A stretch of 64,000 bases of DNA from Helicobacter turcicus. GTDB lineage: Bacteria > Campylobacterota > Campylobacteria > Campylobacterales > Helicobacteraceae. Below, piece by piece: positions 9,536 through 18,569 of the stretch (the first letter of the stretch is position 1; every line of letters starts with the position of its first letter). The DNA lies in the NCBI RefSeq assembly GCF_019711685.1, contig NZ_JAIGYQ010000001.1, forward strand, positions 1-64,000, written 5' to 3'. The notes under the pieces are model-generated. The model had not been told where the DNA came from and did no database searches. It saw nothing but the letters and a program-made list of their open reading frames with translations. Both the position numbers and the translations under genes were made by a program.

Positions 9536-10093
9536 ATGAGGGTATTAGTTGTGCTTTTTGAAAATTTGCTAAAAATTGGAATCTTTTTTTGCTTTTTAAG
9601 TGTAATGATACAGGCAAAGGATTTGCAAACAATTCAAAGCTTTAGTGCAAACTTTGAACAAAGAGTGTATTCCTCTGAAAATGAAGGAAGCACACTAAAA
9701 TACACAGGAACTATTAAAGCTTTAGCGCCTTCTAGTGTGCTTTGGAAGTATGATGAGCCTATCCCAAAAGAGATTTATATAGATAATGGAACAATGATTG
9801 TTTTTGAGCCAAAACTACAACAAGCGATTTTCACACAATTGCAAGAAAATATGGATTTGCTAAGTTTGTTAAAAAAGGCAAGAAAAGTAAAGGAAAATCA
9901 CTATGAAGCGGTGATTTTGGAGCAAAAATACACATTATTGCTAAGTAATGGAATCTTAAAAGAAGTGCGCTTTAGCGATGATTTGGGAAACAAAGTGGAG
10001 ATTATTTTTTCTAATATTGTAGTAGATAGCAAGATAGATGCAGGAATTTTTGAGTTTAATCCTAGTAGTGATATTGATATTATTTATTATTAA
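9536..10093 (+). CDS. lolA: Outer-membrane lipoprotein carrier protein LolA
   Basis: A 185-residue exported protein with a signal peptide of about 27 residues ending near MIQAK. The mature part begins with the LolA pattern QSFSANFEQ, then GTIKALAPSSVLWKYDEP, EIYIDNGTMIVFEP and a beta-rich remainder. LolA ferries lipoproteins across the periplasm from the LolCDE complex; Helicobacter and Campylobacter LolA are very divergent from the E. coli protein, which fits the modest motif match here. It is the second gene of the yqhA-lolA pair. Confidence 0.85.
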   Translation: MRVLVVLFENLLKIGIFFCFLSVMIQAKDLQTIQSFSANFEQRVYSSENEGSTLKYTGTIKALAPSSVLWKYDEPIPKEIYIDNGTMIVFEPKLQQAIFTQLQENMDLLSLLKKARKVKENHYEAVILEQKYTLLLSNGILKEVRFSDDLGNKVEIIFSNIVVDSKIDAGIFEFNPSSDIDIIYY

Positions 10094-10173
10094 AGATGTG
10101 TAAAATTGGTAAAATTTTGTAAAGTTTCCATAAAAATTTAAATATTTTTTGACTTATTTTGAAAAAAGTGCGT

Positions 10174-10179
10174 TAAAAT
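10174..10179 (+). promoter_or_regulatory. -10 element for gltA
   Basis: TAAAAT in the context GTGCGTTAAAATAGG, 35 bases before the gltA ATG. No convincing -35 box was seen. Confidence 0.4.
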
Positions 10180-10213
10180 AGGACTCAATTCAATTTTATT
10201 TAAGGAGTCAAGT

Positions 10214-11497
10214 ATGGGGACAATTACACTCATTAATAACGAAACAGGCGAGAAGTTTGATTTTGATTTGATTGACTGCACTAGAGGTCCTAAGGCAGTT
10301 GATTTTAGTAAATTGTTTGAGCGTACAAATATTTTTTCTTATGATCCAGGTTATGGCTCAACAGCAGGTTGTGAATCTACAATTAGTTTTGTGGATGGTA
10401 AAAATGGACGTTTGCTATATAAAGGTTTGCCTATTGAGGAAGTAGTGGAAAAATATTGCTTTACAGATGTTGCAAAACTGCTAATTACTGGAGAAGCTCC
10501 AAAAGATGAGAAGGAGTCTAGAGAATTTGATTTAGAATTGCGCCATAGAGGTTTTTTGTATGAGGGGCTTATTAATATCTTTAGTGCGTTTCCAGATGGC
10601 GGACATCCGATGGCTAACTTAAGTGCTGCTGTTGCAGCACTTTCTACATTTCATTTTGACCATAGTGAAATGGAAGAAGAAAATGATTATCAAACAATGG
10701 CGCGTAGAATTATTGCGAAAATTACGACTTTAGTAGCATTCTCTTATCGTAACTCTATCGGTGCACCTTTTATTTATCCAGATATTAGCAGAAGTTATGT
10801 AGAGAACTTCTTGTATATGTTACGCGCATATCCGGGAGGTAGGCTAAAATATACATTAAATGGAGAGGAAGAAATTACACCTTTAGAAGTTGAAGCACTT
10901 GATAGAATTTTTACGCTTCATGCAGATCATGGACAAAATGCTTCAACGACAACAGTGCGTAATGTTGCCTCAACAGGTGTGCATCCTTATGCGGCAATTT
11001 CTGCTGGGATTAACGCTCTTTGGGGACCAGCACATGGTGGAGCAAATGAAAAGGTTTTAGTGCAACTTGCAGAGATTGGCGATGTGAAGAATGTGGATAA
11101 ATTTGTAGCACGTGCAAAAGACAAAAATGATCCTTTTAGATTAATGGGCTTTGGACATCGTGTGTATAAGAGTTATGACCCACGTGCAAAGGCAATTAAA
11201 GCACTAAAAGATGAGCTAAATAAGAAAGGCATTAAGATGAATGCGCGACTAAGTGAGATTGCTGAAAAGCTTGAAGAAGTTGCACTTAGTGATGATTATT
11301 TCAAAGAAAGAAATTTGTATCCTAATGTAGATTTTTATAGTGGGATTATTCTTACAGCACTTAAAATTCCAGTGCAGCTCTTTACGCCGATTTTTGTCAT
11401 TGGAAGAATGCCCGGTTGGTGTGCGCAAGTAATGGAACATATTAAAAATCCACATGCAAGAATCACACGCCCACGTCAAGTGTATTTAGGAAAATAA
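10214..11497 (+). CDS. gltA: Citrate synthase (type II, hexameric)
   Basis: A 427-residue TCA-cycle enzyme condensing acetyl-CoA with oxaloacetate. The catalytic histidines lie in [11 protein letters not shown] and in [14 protein letters not shown], and the catalytic aspartate in NVDFYSGI near the C-terminus. The N-terminal beta-domain marks the NADH-sensitive type II form seen in Gram-negative bacteria. A strong ribosome site AAGGAGTC precedes the ATG. acnB, the next enzyme of the cycle, is also in this window but 46 kb away. Confidence 0.97.
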   Translation: MGTITLINNETGEKFDFDLIDCTRGPKAVDFSKLFERTNIFSYDPGYGSTAGCESTISFVDGKNGRLLYKGLPIEEVVEKYCFTDVAKLLITGEAPKDEKESREFDLELRHRGFLYEGLINIFSAFPDGGHPMANLSAAVAALSTFHFDHSEMEEENDYQTMARRIIAKITTLVAFSYRNSIGAPFIYPDISRSYVENFLYMLRAYPGGRLKYTLNGEEEITPLEVEALDRIFTLHADHGQNASTTTVRNVASTGVHPYAAISAGINALWGPAHGGANEKVLVQLAEIGDVKNVDKFVARAKDKNDPFRLMGFGHRVYKSYDPRAKAIKALKDELNKKGIKMNARLSEIAEKLEEVALSDDYFKERNLYPNVDFYSGIILTALKIPVQLFTPIFVIGRMPGWCAQVMEHIKNPHARITRPRQVYLGK

Positions 11498-11587
11498 GGC
11501 ACACAAAGTTGCGTAAGTTATGGTAAGAGTGATTTTATCTTTTGTGCGGTAAAATTCACGCTTAATTTTTTAAATTTAGGAAAGTTA

Positions 11588-12940
11588 ATGCGAACAAAAG
11601 ATTGGAATCTCAAAAGTTGGCGTAACAAAATAGCCTTACAGCAGCCAATTTATAAAGATTTAGAAGCACTTAATTGCATTCAAGAGGAGCTCGGTAAATA
11701 TCCTCCCTTAGTTTTTGCTGGGGAGGCAAGATCGTTAAAGGCGCATTTGGCAAAAGTTTCTCTTGGGGAGGCTTTTTTGTTGCAAGGTGGTGATTGTGCA
11801 GAGAGTTTTGCTGATTTTAATGCAGTAAGGATTCGGGATTTATTTAAGGTCATCTTACAAATGGCTGTGGTTTTAACCTATGCTGGTGCTTGTCCGGTTG
11901 TAAAAGTTGGACGCCTAGCTGGGCAGTTTGCAAAGCCTAGAAGTAGTGATACAGAAACTCTCAATGGGGTTACCTTGCCAAGTTATCGTGGAGATATTAT
12001 TAATGGAATGGAGTTTAGTGCTGAAGCTAGGGAGGCTAATCCAAAGAGAATCTTGCAAGCTTATCATCAATCTGCTGCGACACTAAATTTAATCCGTGCT
12101 TTCGCGCAAGGTGGGCTTGCTGATCTTAATCAAGTGCAAAAGTGGAATTTGGATTTTGTTAGCAGTGCGCAAAGTGAGAGATTTTGTGAAATGGCGGACA
12201 AAATTACACAAGCTTTAGCATTTATGGAAGCGTGCGGAATTACAGCAAAAAATACGCCAACATTGCATGAGACAGATTTTTTTACTTCTCATGAAGCACT
12301 TCTTTTAAACTATGAAGAAGCATTGACACGAAAAGATCATCTAACAGGAGATTGGTATGATTGTTCAGCGCATATGCTCTGGATTGGAGAGCGCACACGC
12401 AACTTAGATGGCGCACATTTGGAATTTTTGCGTGGGGTTGGAAACCCTGTAGGCGTGAAAATTGGACCAAATGCAACAAAAGAGGATATTCTAGGGATTT
12501 GTGATATTCTTAATCCTTGCAACGAAGCTGGACGCTTGAATTTTATTATTAGAATGGGTGCAAATACAATTATCGATAAACTTCCAAAACTTTTAAAATC
12601 TATTAAGAATGAAGGCAGAGAAATCGTGTGGAGTATTGATCCCATGCATGGTAACACCACAAAAGCAAGTAGTGGTTATAAAACGCGCTCTTTTGATAGC
12701 ATTTTAAGTGAAGTAAAGGCATTTTTTGAAATTCATAGAAGTGTTGGCACTTATGCTGGTGGAGTGCATTTAGAAATGACAGGTGAAGATGTAACAGAAT
12801 GTGTGGGTGGAATGCAGGCAATTACAGAAGAAAATCTAGGTTGTAATTATAACACACAGTGCGATCCGCGCTTGAATGCAAGTCAGGCTATTGAATTATC
12901 TTTTCTAATCGCAGATGTTTTAAAACAGCGACGTATTTAA
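11588..12940 (+). CDS. Class II 3-deoxy-7-phosphoheptulonate synthase (DAHP synthase)
   Basis: A 450-residue plant-type enzyme of the first shikimate step, joining PEP and erythrose-4-phosphate. Diagnostic stretches are [11 protein letters not shown] (metal and PEP site, about 59-69), [15 protein letters not shown] near 105-120, [13 protein letters not shown] near 257-269 and DPMHGNT with a metal histidine near 350. Class II is the only DAHP synthase type I recall in Campylobacterota, where it has been labelled aroF or aroG; I leave the symbol open. It follows gltA by 90 bases and probably has its own promoter. Confidence 0.93.
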   Translation: MRTKDWNLKSWRNKIALQQPIYKDLEALNCIQEELGKYPPLVFAGEARSLKAHLAKVSLGEAFLLQGGDCAESFADFNAVRIRDLFKVILQMAVVLTYAGACPVVKVGRLAGQFAKPRSSDTETLNGVTLPSYRGDIINGMEFSAEAREANPKRILQAYHQSAATLNLIRAFAQGGLADLNQVQKWNLDFVSSAQSERFCEMADKITQALAFMEACGITAKNTPTLHETDFFTSHEALLLNYEEALTRKDHLTGDWYDCSAHMLWIGERTRNLDGAHLEFLRGVGNPVGVKIGPNATKEDILGICDILNPCNEAGRLNFIIRMGANTIIDKLPKLLKSIKNEGREIVWSIDPMHGNTTKASSGYKTRSFDSILSEVKAFFEIHRSVGTYAGGVHLEMTGEDVTECVGGMQAITEENLGCNYNTQCDPRLNASQAIELSFLIADVLKQRRI

Positions 12941-12951
12941 ACTTTTAAATT

Positions 12952-13000
12952 TTGGATTCCGTCTTGATTCTGTTTTTCTCCCTTGAAAGTTGGAATCCAA
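12952..13000. other. Inverted repeat TTGGATTCC / GGAATCCAA
   Basis: Nine-base perfect arms (12952-12960 and 12992-13000) are separated by 31 bases in the spacer after the DAHP synthase gene. The loop is too long and the tail not U-rich enough for a canonical terminator. The same GATTCC/GGAATC pairing occurs in other spacers of this window. Confidence 0.4.
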
Positions 13001-13124
13001 GATCTTGCAAAAAAGATTTTGAGGGTAGAGTCTAAGCTAAAATCATTTTCTTTTAATATTAAAAGAATCTTATTATTTTTTTAATTTTTTATAAAACTTT
13101 GTTTAAAAATAGCTAAAAGTATGT

Positions 13125-13130
13125 TATAAT
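13125..13130 (+). promoter_or_regulatory. Extended -10 element for the response regulator operon
   Basis: TATGTTATAAT gives TG-n-TATAAT, the classic extended -10 of Helicobacter, 38 bases before the ATG at 13169. Confidence 0.55.
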
Positions 13131-13168
13131 GCTAAGAATTTTTAAATTTATAACTAAGGATAGAAAGG

Positions 13169-13840
13169 ATGAGAATCTTAATTATTGAAGATGAAATTAG
13201 CCTTAATAAAACCATTACAGAGGGTTTAAACGAGTTTAACTACCAAACAGATGTTGCAGAAAATTTAAAGGATGGTGAGTATTACATTAGTATCCGCAAT
13301 TATGATTTGGTGCTTGCAGATTGGATGTTGCCTGATGGAAGTGGGATAGAGATTATTAATCAAGTTAAAAGTAGGTCCCCACGCACGGCAGTCGTGGTGA
13401 TTTCTGCTAAGGATGATGCGCAAAGTGAAGTGGAAGCGCTAAGGGCTGGAGCTGATGATTTCTTAGCAAAACCTTTTGATTTTAGTGTTTTGGTTGCCAG
13501 AATTGAAGCGCGTTTGCGTTTTGGTGGGACAAATTTGATTGAAATTGAAGATTTGATTATTAATCCAGACGAGGAAAAAATTACTTACAAAGGTCAAGAA
13601 ATTGAGCTTAAAGGTAAGCCATTTGAAGTGCTTACGCATCTTGCGCGTCATAGAGACCAAATTGTCTCAAAAGAGCAATTGCTTGATGCAATTTGGGAAG
13701 AGCCAGAGCTTGTAACACCAAATGTTATTGAAGTAGCAATTAATCAAATCCGTCAAAAAATGGATAAACCCCTAAATATCGCAACTATTGAAACAGTAAG
13801 ACGTAGAGGTTATAGATTCTGCTATCCAAAAGGCGTTTAG
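13169..13840 (+). CDS. HsrA/CosR-type OmpR-family response regulator
   Basis: A 223-residue regulator with a receiver domain (1-115) and a winged-helix DNA-binding domain (about 125-220). The effector part (…KGKPFEVLTHLARH…EEPELVTPNVIEV…ETVRRRGYRFCYPK) is near-identical in my memory to H. pylori HsrA (HP1043) and C. jejuni CosR, essential regulators of oxidative stress and growth. The receiver keeps all canonical positions: Glu7/Asp8, phospho-acceptor Asp51, Ser79 and Lys101; H. pylori HsrA has lost its phospho-acceptor. It is followed after eight bases by a histidine kinase gene, whereas HsrA and CosR are described as orphans. The ATG follows AGAAAGG. Confidence 0.88.
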   Translation: MRILIIEDEISLNKTITEGLNEFNYQTDVAENLKDGEYYISIRNYDLVLADWMLPDGSGIEIINQVKSRSPRTAVVVISAKDDAQSEVEALRAGADDFLAKPFDFSVLVARIEARLRFGGTNLIEIEDLIINPDEEKITYKGQEIELKGKPFEVLTHLARHRDQIVSKEQLLDAIWEEPELVTPNVIEVAINQIRQKMDKPLNIATIETVRRRGYRFCYPKGV

Positions 13841-13848
13841 AGTTCTCT

Positions 13849-15006
13849 TTGCAAAAGTCGCTTATATACGCTTTTATCGCCATTGTGGCGGTATTTTCTA
13901 TACTTTTTTATACTTACGCTCATACAATAACCTACTATAATATAGAATCCAAACTCCAAGAAATCACTAAGCAATATCCTAGTAAGCACTTAGAAGGGAT
14001 TGTAATTTTGGATTCCAAAGTTTTAGGCGCTCGTTTTGAAAAACGTATTAATGCAGAGAGCGTGGAATATGTTTTGCAAACATCTTTTAAAGATAAAACA
14101 TTGCAAATTACACAAGATATTACACAAGAAGCTAGACTTTTAAAATTTTTGGGCTTAGCATTGGTATTTTTAAATCTTATCCTTTGGGTTGTGGTAGCAG
14201 TGCTGTTATGGCAAAATAAGCGAAATCTAAACTTGGAGCTAAATGCAGTTATTACTGCTTTAAACTCTCTTGAAATGGAGAATTTAAATACTCTTGTGCT
14301 TCCAAACAAAACTCCTTTAACTCAAGCATTAAAAGTATTTTTAGAACGTGTAGAGGCACATTATAGAATCCAAAAGCAGCTTTATAGTGGAATCGCGCAT
14401 GAGTTAAAAACTCCTTTGGCGGTGATTAAAGCAAAGTGTGAAGTTACTCTATTAAAACCGCGTGAAAATGTAGTATATATCAATGCTTTAAAAGAAAATA
14501 TAGAGAGTGTTAATAGTGCGCAAGCTAGCATTAAAGCACTCTTTAATTTAGTCAATGGTGAACAAAAAGAGAAAGCAAAAGTAGTTAATATTCAAAGTGA
14601 GCTAGAAAGCATTGCAAAAGACTTTGTTTTGTTGCATAAAGAGAGAAAATTTAATTATATACTCCAGACACAAGGCTTAGAGATTCCAATAAAATTAATA
14701 TTTTTAAGACAGATTATTCAAAATTTCTTACAAAATGCTTTTAAATTTACTTCAAAAGACAAGATGGTGTGTCTAAAAAGCTATGTAAAAGATGGAATTT
14801 TAAAAGTAGAAGTCTTAGATGAGGGCGATGGAATTAGCCCAAATATTGATGTTTTTGCCCCTTTTAAAAAGAGTGGAGAAAAAGAAGGGATAGGATTAGG
14901 ATTGTTTCTAGCAAAAAGAGCTGCAAAGGCTCTTGGAGGGGAGATAAAACTAGAAAACCGCGAGGATATGCAAGGAGCAATTGCTACTTTTGCACTTAAA
15001 ATCTAA
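13849..15006 (+). CDS. Sensor histidine kinase, partner of the HsrA/CosR-like regulator
   Basis: A 385-residue membrane kinase. Transmembrane segments at about 7-25 and 99-122 enclose a small periplasmic sensor of about 70 residues. The phospho-acceptor is His184 in SGIAHELKTPL, followed by a DHp helix and a HATPase domain with N-box NFLQNAFKF, G1 DEGDGI and G2 GIGLGLFLAKRA. All catalytic boxes look intact. The start is a TTG eight bases after the regulator's stop, with only a weak ribosome site, suggesting translational coupling. Its signal is unknown. Confidence 0.87.
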   Translation: MQKSLIYAFIAIVAVFSILFYTYAHTITYYNIESKLQEITKQYPSKHLEGIVILDSKVLGARFEKRINAESVEYVLQTSFKDKTLQITQDITQEARLLKFLGLALVFLNLILWVVVAVLLWQNKRNLNLELNAVITALNSLEMENLNTLVLPNKTPLTQALKVFLERVEAHYRIQKQLYSGIAHELKTPLAVIKAKCEVTLLKPRENVVYINALKENIESVNSAQASIKALFNLVNGEQKEKAKVVNIQSELESIAKDFVLLHKERKFNYILQTQGLEIPIKLIFLRQIIQNFLQNAFKFTSKDKMVCLKSYVKDGILKVEVLDEGDGISPNIDVFAPFKKSGEKEGIGLGLFLAKRAAKALGGEIKLENREDMQGAIATFALKI

Positions 15007-15045
15007 GTTTAAGCTCTAAAACTTGTATTTAGAATATAAGATTTA

Positions 15046-15059
15046 GGAACAAAAATTGC
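15046..15059 (+). promoter_or_regulatory. Sigma-54 (RpoN) type promoter element
   Basis: GGAACAAAAATTGCT shows the invariant GG, exactly ten bases, then GC, with TTGC at the -12 end and GGAA at the -24 end, as in Helicobacter and Campylobacter flagellar RpoN promoters. It is 26 bases from the ATG at 15085. Confidence 0.6.
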
Positions 15060-15084
15060 TGTAACACTTATATAAGGAGTTGCT

Positions 15085-15843
15085 ATGCAAAGGATTGTTT
15101 TAAGCTTATTTATTCTCTGTGGTGTGGTGTTTGCTGTTCCAAAAGTTGAATTCAAAAATGCTTGTGTCCCCTTAGCGCAATTCTCAAAATCCCAAAAAGA
15201 GGTGCTTTTGCGCTCTTATCTTGCAGGGGAGAGTGAAGGATTTGGGCTTACTCTTGCGGCAATTGCATGGAAAGAATCATGTGCGGGTGAGTATAAAATG
15301 AATTTTCAAGACCCAAGTGCTGGAAATTTTCATGCTTATATTCCGGGTGTGATTAACCGCTATCCACAGCTAAAGCAAAATGGTTTTACACAAAATATGG
15401 TAGGTGCTATGCTTGTAGAAGATGATGAGTTTGCTGCAAAAATTGCGATTTTGGAATTGAAGTTTTGGCAAAGAGAGCATAAGGGCGATTGGAAAAATAT
15501 TATAAAGTCTTACAATAAAGGTTATAGTTGGAAAAAAAATACAAGTGCAAATGCCCAAGCAGAGAAGTATTATCAAGAAGTAGCGTGGCGTGTTAAGGAG
15601 TTAGAATCCTATTTTAAAGGAAAAGATGTGCAACATGTGGCATTAGAACTCCCAAAAGCGCATAAAGAATCTCAAGAAGTAAAAGCACAAAAAAAACAAG
15701 AGGATTTTTATGCTTATGGAGAGGATTTTATTGCGCATGATTTTAAATTTTTGCCAATTTATCAGGTGGGTAATGAGTTTGCAGCACCATACATGCCTAA
15801 AAAAACGGTGTTAAAAGACTTTGAATTGTTAGAGATTTATTAG
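15085..15843 (+). CDS. Exported lytic-transglycosylase-like (lysozyme-fold) protein
   Basis: A 252-residue protein with a signal peptide (1-17, ending VFA). Residues 45-150 resemble an SLT/lysozyme-like domain: a helix with the candidate catalytic Glu64 in AIAWKES, a middle part with DPSAGNF, and SYNKGYSW at 142-149, which parallels the AYNAGPG motif of lytic transglycosylases. The C-terminal third is lysine-rich with no recognised domain. A sigma-54-type promoter lies just upstream and AAGGAG precedes the ATG, so it may be made with flagellar rod/hook genes to open peptidoglycan. The enzymatic assignment is inference; it could be a related non-catalytic protein. Confidence 0.6.
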   Translation: MQRIVLSLFILCGVVFAVPKVEFKNACVPLAQFSKSQKEVLLRSYLAGESEGFGLTLAAIAWKESCAGEYKMNFQDPSAGNFHAYIPGVINRYPQLKQNGFTQNMVGAMLVEDDEFAAKIAILELKFWQREHKGDWKNIIKSYNKGYSWKKNTSANAQAEKYYQEVAWRVKELESYFKGKDVQHVALELPKAHKESQEVKAQKKQEDFYAYGEDFIAHDFKFLPIYQVGNEFAAPYMPKKTVLKDFELLEIY

Positions 15844-15923
15844 GACAATCTTAGATTCCGTAGGTTTAAAATTTTTAGGTTTTTATGGAATCTATTGCGT
15901 CAATGGATAATTCTTTAAAATTG

Positions 15924-17963
15924 TTAAACTAAATGACCGCCCAAAAGCCCTGCTTCATAGAGAAAAATTGAGCCCTCATAGCTAATATTTTTGATTGCAT
16001 CTTTTTTGGCATAGCTTAAATACAAATTTTCTTTCGCACGTGTTACAGCGACATAAAATAATCTACGTTCTTCCTCTAAGCTTCCACCTCTTTGTATTAG
16101 CTTTTTGTTAGGGAAGCGCCCATCCATTAAATCCACAATATAGACTTCGCTAAACTCTAGTCCCTTACTGGCGTGAATACTAAGTAAATGCACACCCTCA
16201 CCCTCACTCATCTCACTAGAGCCTAAAATCATTGCATTTAAAAAGCGTCCAATGTCATCATAATGTGTTGCTAAATCCTTTAAAAGTGATATTTTACGGC
16301 TAATTTTCTCTAAGGATTCCAATCGTTTTTCTTCTAAAATTACGCCCTCTTTTGTGAGTGAGCGTTCTTTAGCAAGTTTTTGGGCAACAATTTGAAAAAT
16401 CGGTAGCATTTGAATCTTTGCAATGAGTTCATAAGGCTTATTATAGGCATTAAAAAGCTTAAAAAAGCAATACAAAGCGTTTAAAAACTCCACACCATCT
16501 TTAGTTAGCTTAGGGTGGCTTAAAATGGGATTATTTTTGAAGCCTTCTTCTATTGGCAGTGTGTGGAATCGTGTGGTATTGCTAAACTCTATAAAATCAT
16601 CAAAAAGCCCAAGTTGTGTGTTTTGCGTACCTCTTTTAAAAGGCTCTTTAATGCTTTTATTAGGATGTAAAATCCCTTCCCTTAGATTTCCGCATCCTAA
16701 AAGCAGCAAGGCTTCATAAATATCCTTTGCTAAGGCATTTCCGATTCCTTTTGCATGGTTTAGTGTTTGGATAAATGCCATCATATCTTTTGGATTAAAA
16801 AGCAAGGTGCAGAGATTTAGCATATACACCACTTCTTTGGATTCAAAAAAGCTAATCCCTCCTTTTCGTCGCGTTGGAATCCCAATTTCACGCAAGCTAG
16901 CCTCAATTCCATCAGCACTAGAATTGTTTCTAAAAATTACAGCAATCTCATGGTATGGGCGGTTTGAAAGTTTAATTTTATTCGCAATTCCAGCATATTG
17001 CAAAAAGAGTTCTTCATACACAAGAAGTGCAGGATTTCCAAAATTTTGCTCCTTTATTACTTCAAGTTTCTTAGGATAAATACGAGGATTTCTCTCAATT
17101 ACACGATTTGCAAGGTTTAAAATTGGCTCTGTAGAGCGGTAGTTCTTAGTTAGGCTAAAAATCCTGCCATCTATGTAACGTTCCTTGAAACTTCCAATAA
17201 TACTAATATCTGCACCATTAAAGGCATAAATGCTTTGGTCATAATCTCCCACGCAAAAGATAGAAGGAGGATTTAAAGCCTGTAAAATGGAATCTTGTAG
17301 GGGATTTGTATCTTGATATTCATCAACTAGGACTTCTTTGAAAGGTGGGGATTGCGTATTTTCTAACAAACTTGCTTTATAGTTTAATAACAAATCGTTG
17401 TAATCTACATAACGATATTCTTTCTTTAGGGTTTTAAACTCTTCCCAAACATCTAAATAAATCTCCGCATACTCTAATTGCTGGGGGTTTTTGCGCTCTA
17501 ACCATTCTGTAAAATTTTCAGAAATTGTAGCATTAAAATAAAGAGAGAATAAATCATACAAATAGTTTGCACCATAGGGAGTATTTTCTTGCGCATTTAA
17601 AAAAATACGTTTGTCATAAAGGCTTTTAAAAAGCACTTTTAACTCTCTTGGTTGTTTTAAAATCACAGAATCCTTAGCTTTTAAATACCGATAGGCAACT
17701 GCATGAAAAGTGCCAGCTTCAATGTCTTTAACAATTTTTGTATCAAATCTTGTGCTTAAGCGTGAGAGCATTTCAGTAGCTGCTTTATTTGTGAAAGTTA
17801 AAAGTAGAATTTCACTAGGTAAGATTCCGTTTTGTAGCAAAAAAGAGATTCTTCCAACAATAGTAGAAGTCTTGCCGGTGCCAGCAGATGCGATGACTAG
17901 ATTATGACCGCTCTGTGCCTCACAAGCTTCCCTTTGTTGAGGATTAAGATTGGATAAAGGCAA
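15924..17963 (-). CDS. UvrD/Rep-family superfamily I DNA helicase
   Basis: A 679-residue 3'-5' DNA helicase. Motifs are all present in order: Q motif LNPQQREA, Walker A ASAGTGKTS (25-33), Walker B VDEYQDTN near 211, motif III GDYDQSIYAFNGA, motif IV LTKNYRSTE, motif V LLSIHASKGLEF and motif VI RRLFYVAVTRAKE. H. pylori has two paralogues of this size, annotated rep and uvrD; the ASAGTGKTSTIVGRI form seems closer to the rep-like one, but I cannot settle it. The TTG start is five bases after the fliW stop, so the two are probably cotranscribed. Confidence 0.9.
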   Translation of the reverse strand: MPLSNLNPQQREACEAQSGHNLVIASAGTGKTSTIVGRISFLLQNGILPSEILLLTFTNKAATEMLSRLSTRFDTKIVKDIEAGTFHAVAYRYLKAKDSVILKQPRELKVLFKSLYDKRIFLNAQENTPYGANYLYDLFSLYFNATISENFTEWLERKNPQQLEYAEIYLDVWEEFKTLKKEYRYVDYNDLLLNYKASLLENTQSPPFKEVLVDEYQDTNPLQDSILQALNPPSIFCVGDYDQSIYAFNGADISIIGSFKERYIDGRIFSLTKNYRSTEPILNLANRVIERNPRIYPKKLEVIKEQNFGNPALLVYEELFLQYAGIANKIKLSNRPYHEIAVIFRNNSSADGIEASLREIGIPTRRKGGISFFESKEVVYMLNLCTLLFNPKDMMAFIQTLNHAKGIGNALAKDIYEALLLLGCGNLREGILHPNKSIKEPFKRGTQNTQLGLFDDFIEFSNTTRFHTLPIEEGFKNNPILSHPKLTKDGVEFLNALYCFFKLFNAYNKPYELIAKIQMLPIFQIVAQKLAKERSLTKEGVILEEKRLESLEKISRKISLLKDLATHYDDIGRFLNAMILGSSEMSEGEGVHLLSIHASKGLEFSEVYIVDLMDGRFPNKKLIQRGGSLEEERRLFYVAVTRAKENLYLSYAKKDAIKNISYEGSIFLYEAGLLGGHLV

Positions 17964-17968
17964 TCAAA

Positions 17969-18358
17969 CTATGCTTTAATATAGTTTTTAATAGATTCTG
18001 CAACGCCAAAGTTTGGATAATCTTTTATATTTAACACAACTTGGGCAAGCGTGTTATTATCAAAGTTTAGAATAATTGGTGCTAGGAAATTGATGCGCAC
18101 TTCTGCTTCTTTTTCGCGTACAAACACACAGAAAACTTTTACATTAGAGCTAGATTTCATATCTAGTAGAGTTTGAATTGCTGTTGGCACTTCAAAAGAA
18201 TATTCACGCACTTTGTAAGGATTAATGAGTAATAATTCTGCACCACTCTCCATAGACAAAAACGCTAATGCACCATCATCAACTTCTGCAAAACTTACTT
18301 CGCTTACATTATCAAATCCTAGAATTGGGGATTTTACTTGAAATTTTTCGCTTTTCAT
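17969..18358 (-). CDS. fliW: Flagellar assembly factor FliW
   Basis: A 129-residue cytoplasmic protein with FliW signatures: VKSPILGFDNV at the start, then LLLINPYKVREYSFEVP and VRINFLAPIILNF. FliW binds flagellin and antagonises CsrA, so flagellin mRNA is released for translation when unassembled flagellin is low. Helicobacter strains often have two fliW copies. The ATG has AAGGAGTG upstream. It is divergent from valS and lies in front of the helicase gene. Confidence 0.92.
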   Translation of the reverse strand: MKSEKFQVKSPILGFDNVSEVSFAEVDDGALAFLSMESGAELLLINPYKVREYSFEVPTAIQTLLDMKSSSNVKVFCVFVREKEAEVRINFLAPIILNFDNNTLAQVVLNIKDYPNFGVAESIKNYIKA

Positions 18359-18391
18359 AACACACTCCTTGTCTTATTTTGGTATGGTTTG

Positions 18392-18397
18392 ATTTTA
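18392..18397 (-). promoter_or_regulatory. -10 element for fliW
   Basis: On the minus strand ATGGTAAAAT contains TAAAAT, 34 bases before the fliW ATG. No GG-N10-GC sigma-54 element was seen in this spacer. Confidence 0.35.
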
Positions 18398-18569
18398 CCA
18401 TAAAGTTTTTTACTTTAAAGCCTATTTTATGAACTTTTTGTCAAAAATAGATTTTAAAGAATCCGATTTTTTGGTAGAATTCTGAAATTAAAAATTCATA
18501 CTTAGCAGATTAGCAAAAACTATTCCAGTTTTATAAAATACACTAAAACTTGCTAACAAAAGGGCTTTT

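Noticed and set aside
12952-13000. Rho-independent terminator after the DAHP synthase gene
   Set aside because: The stem is perfect but the 31-base loop and lack of a U tract do not fit; kept only as an inverted repeat.
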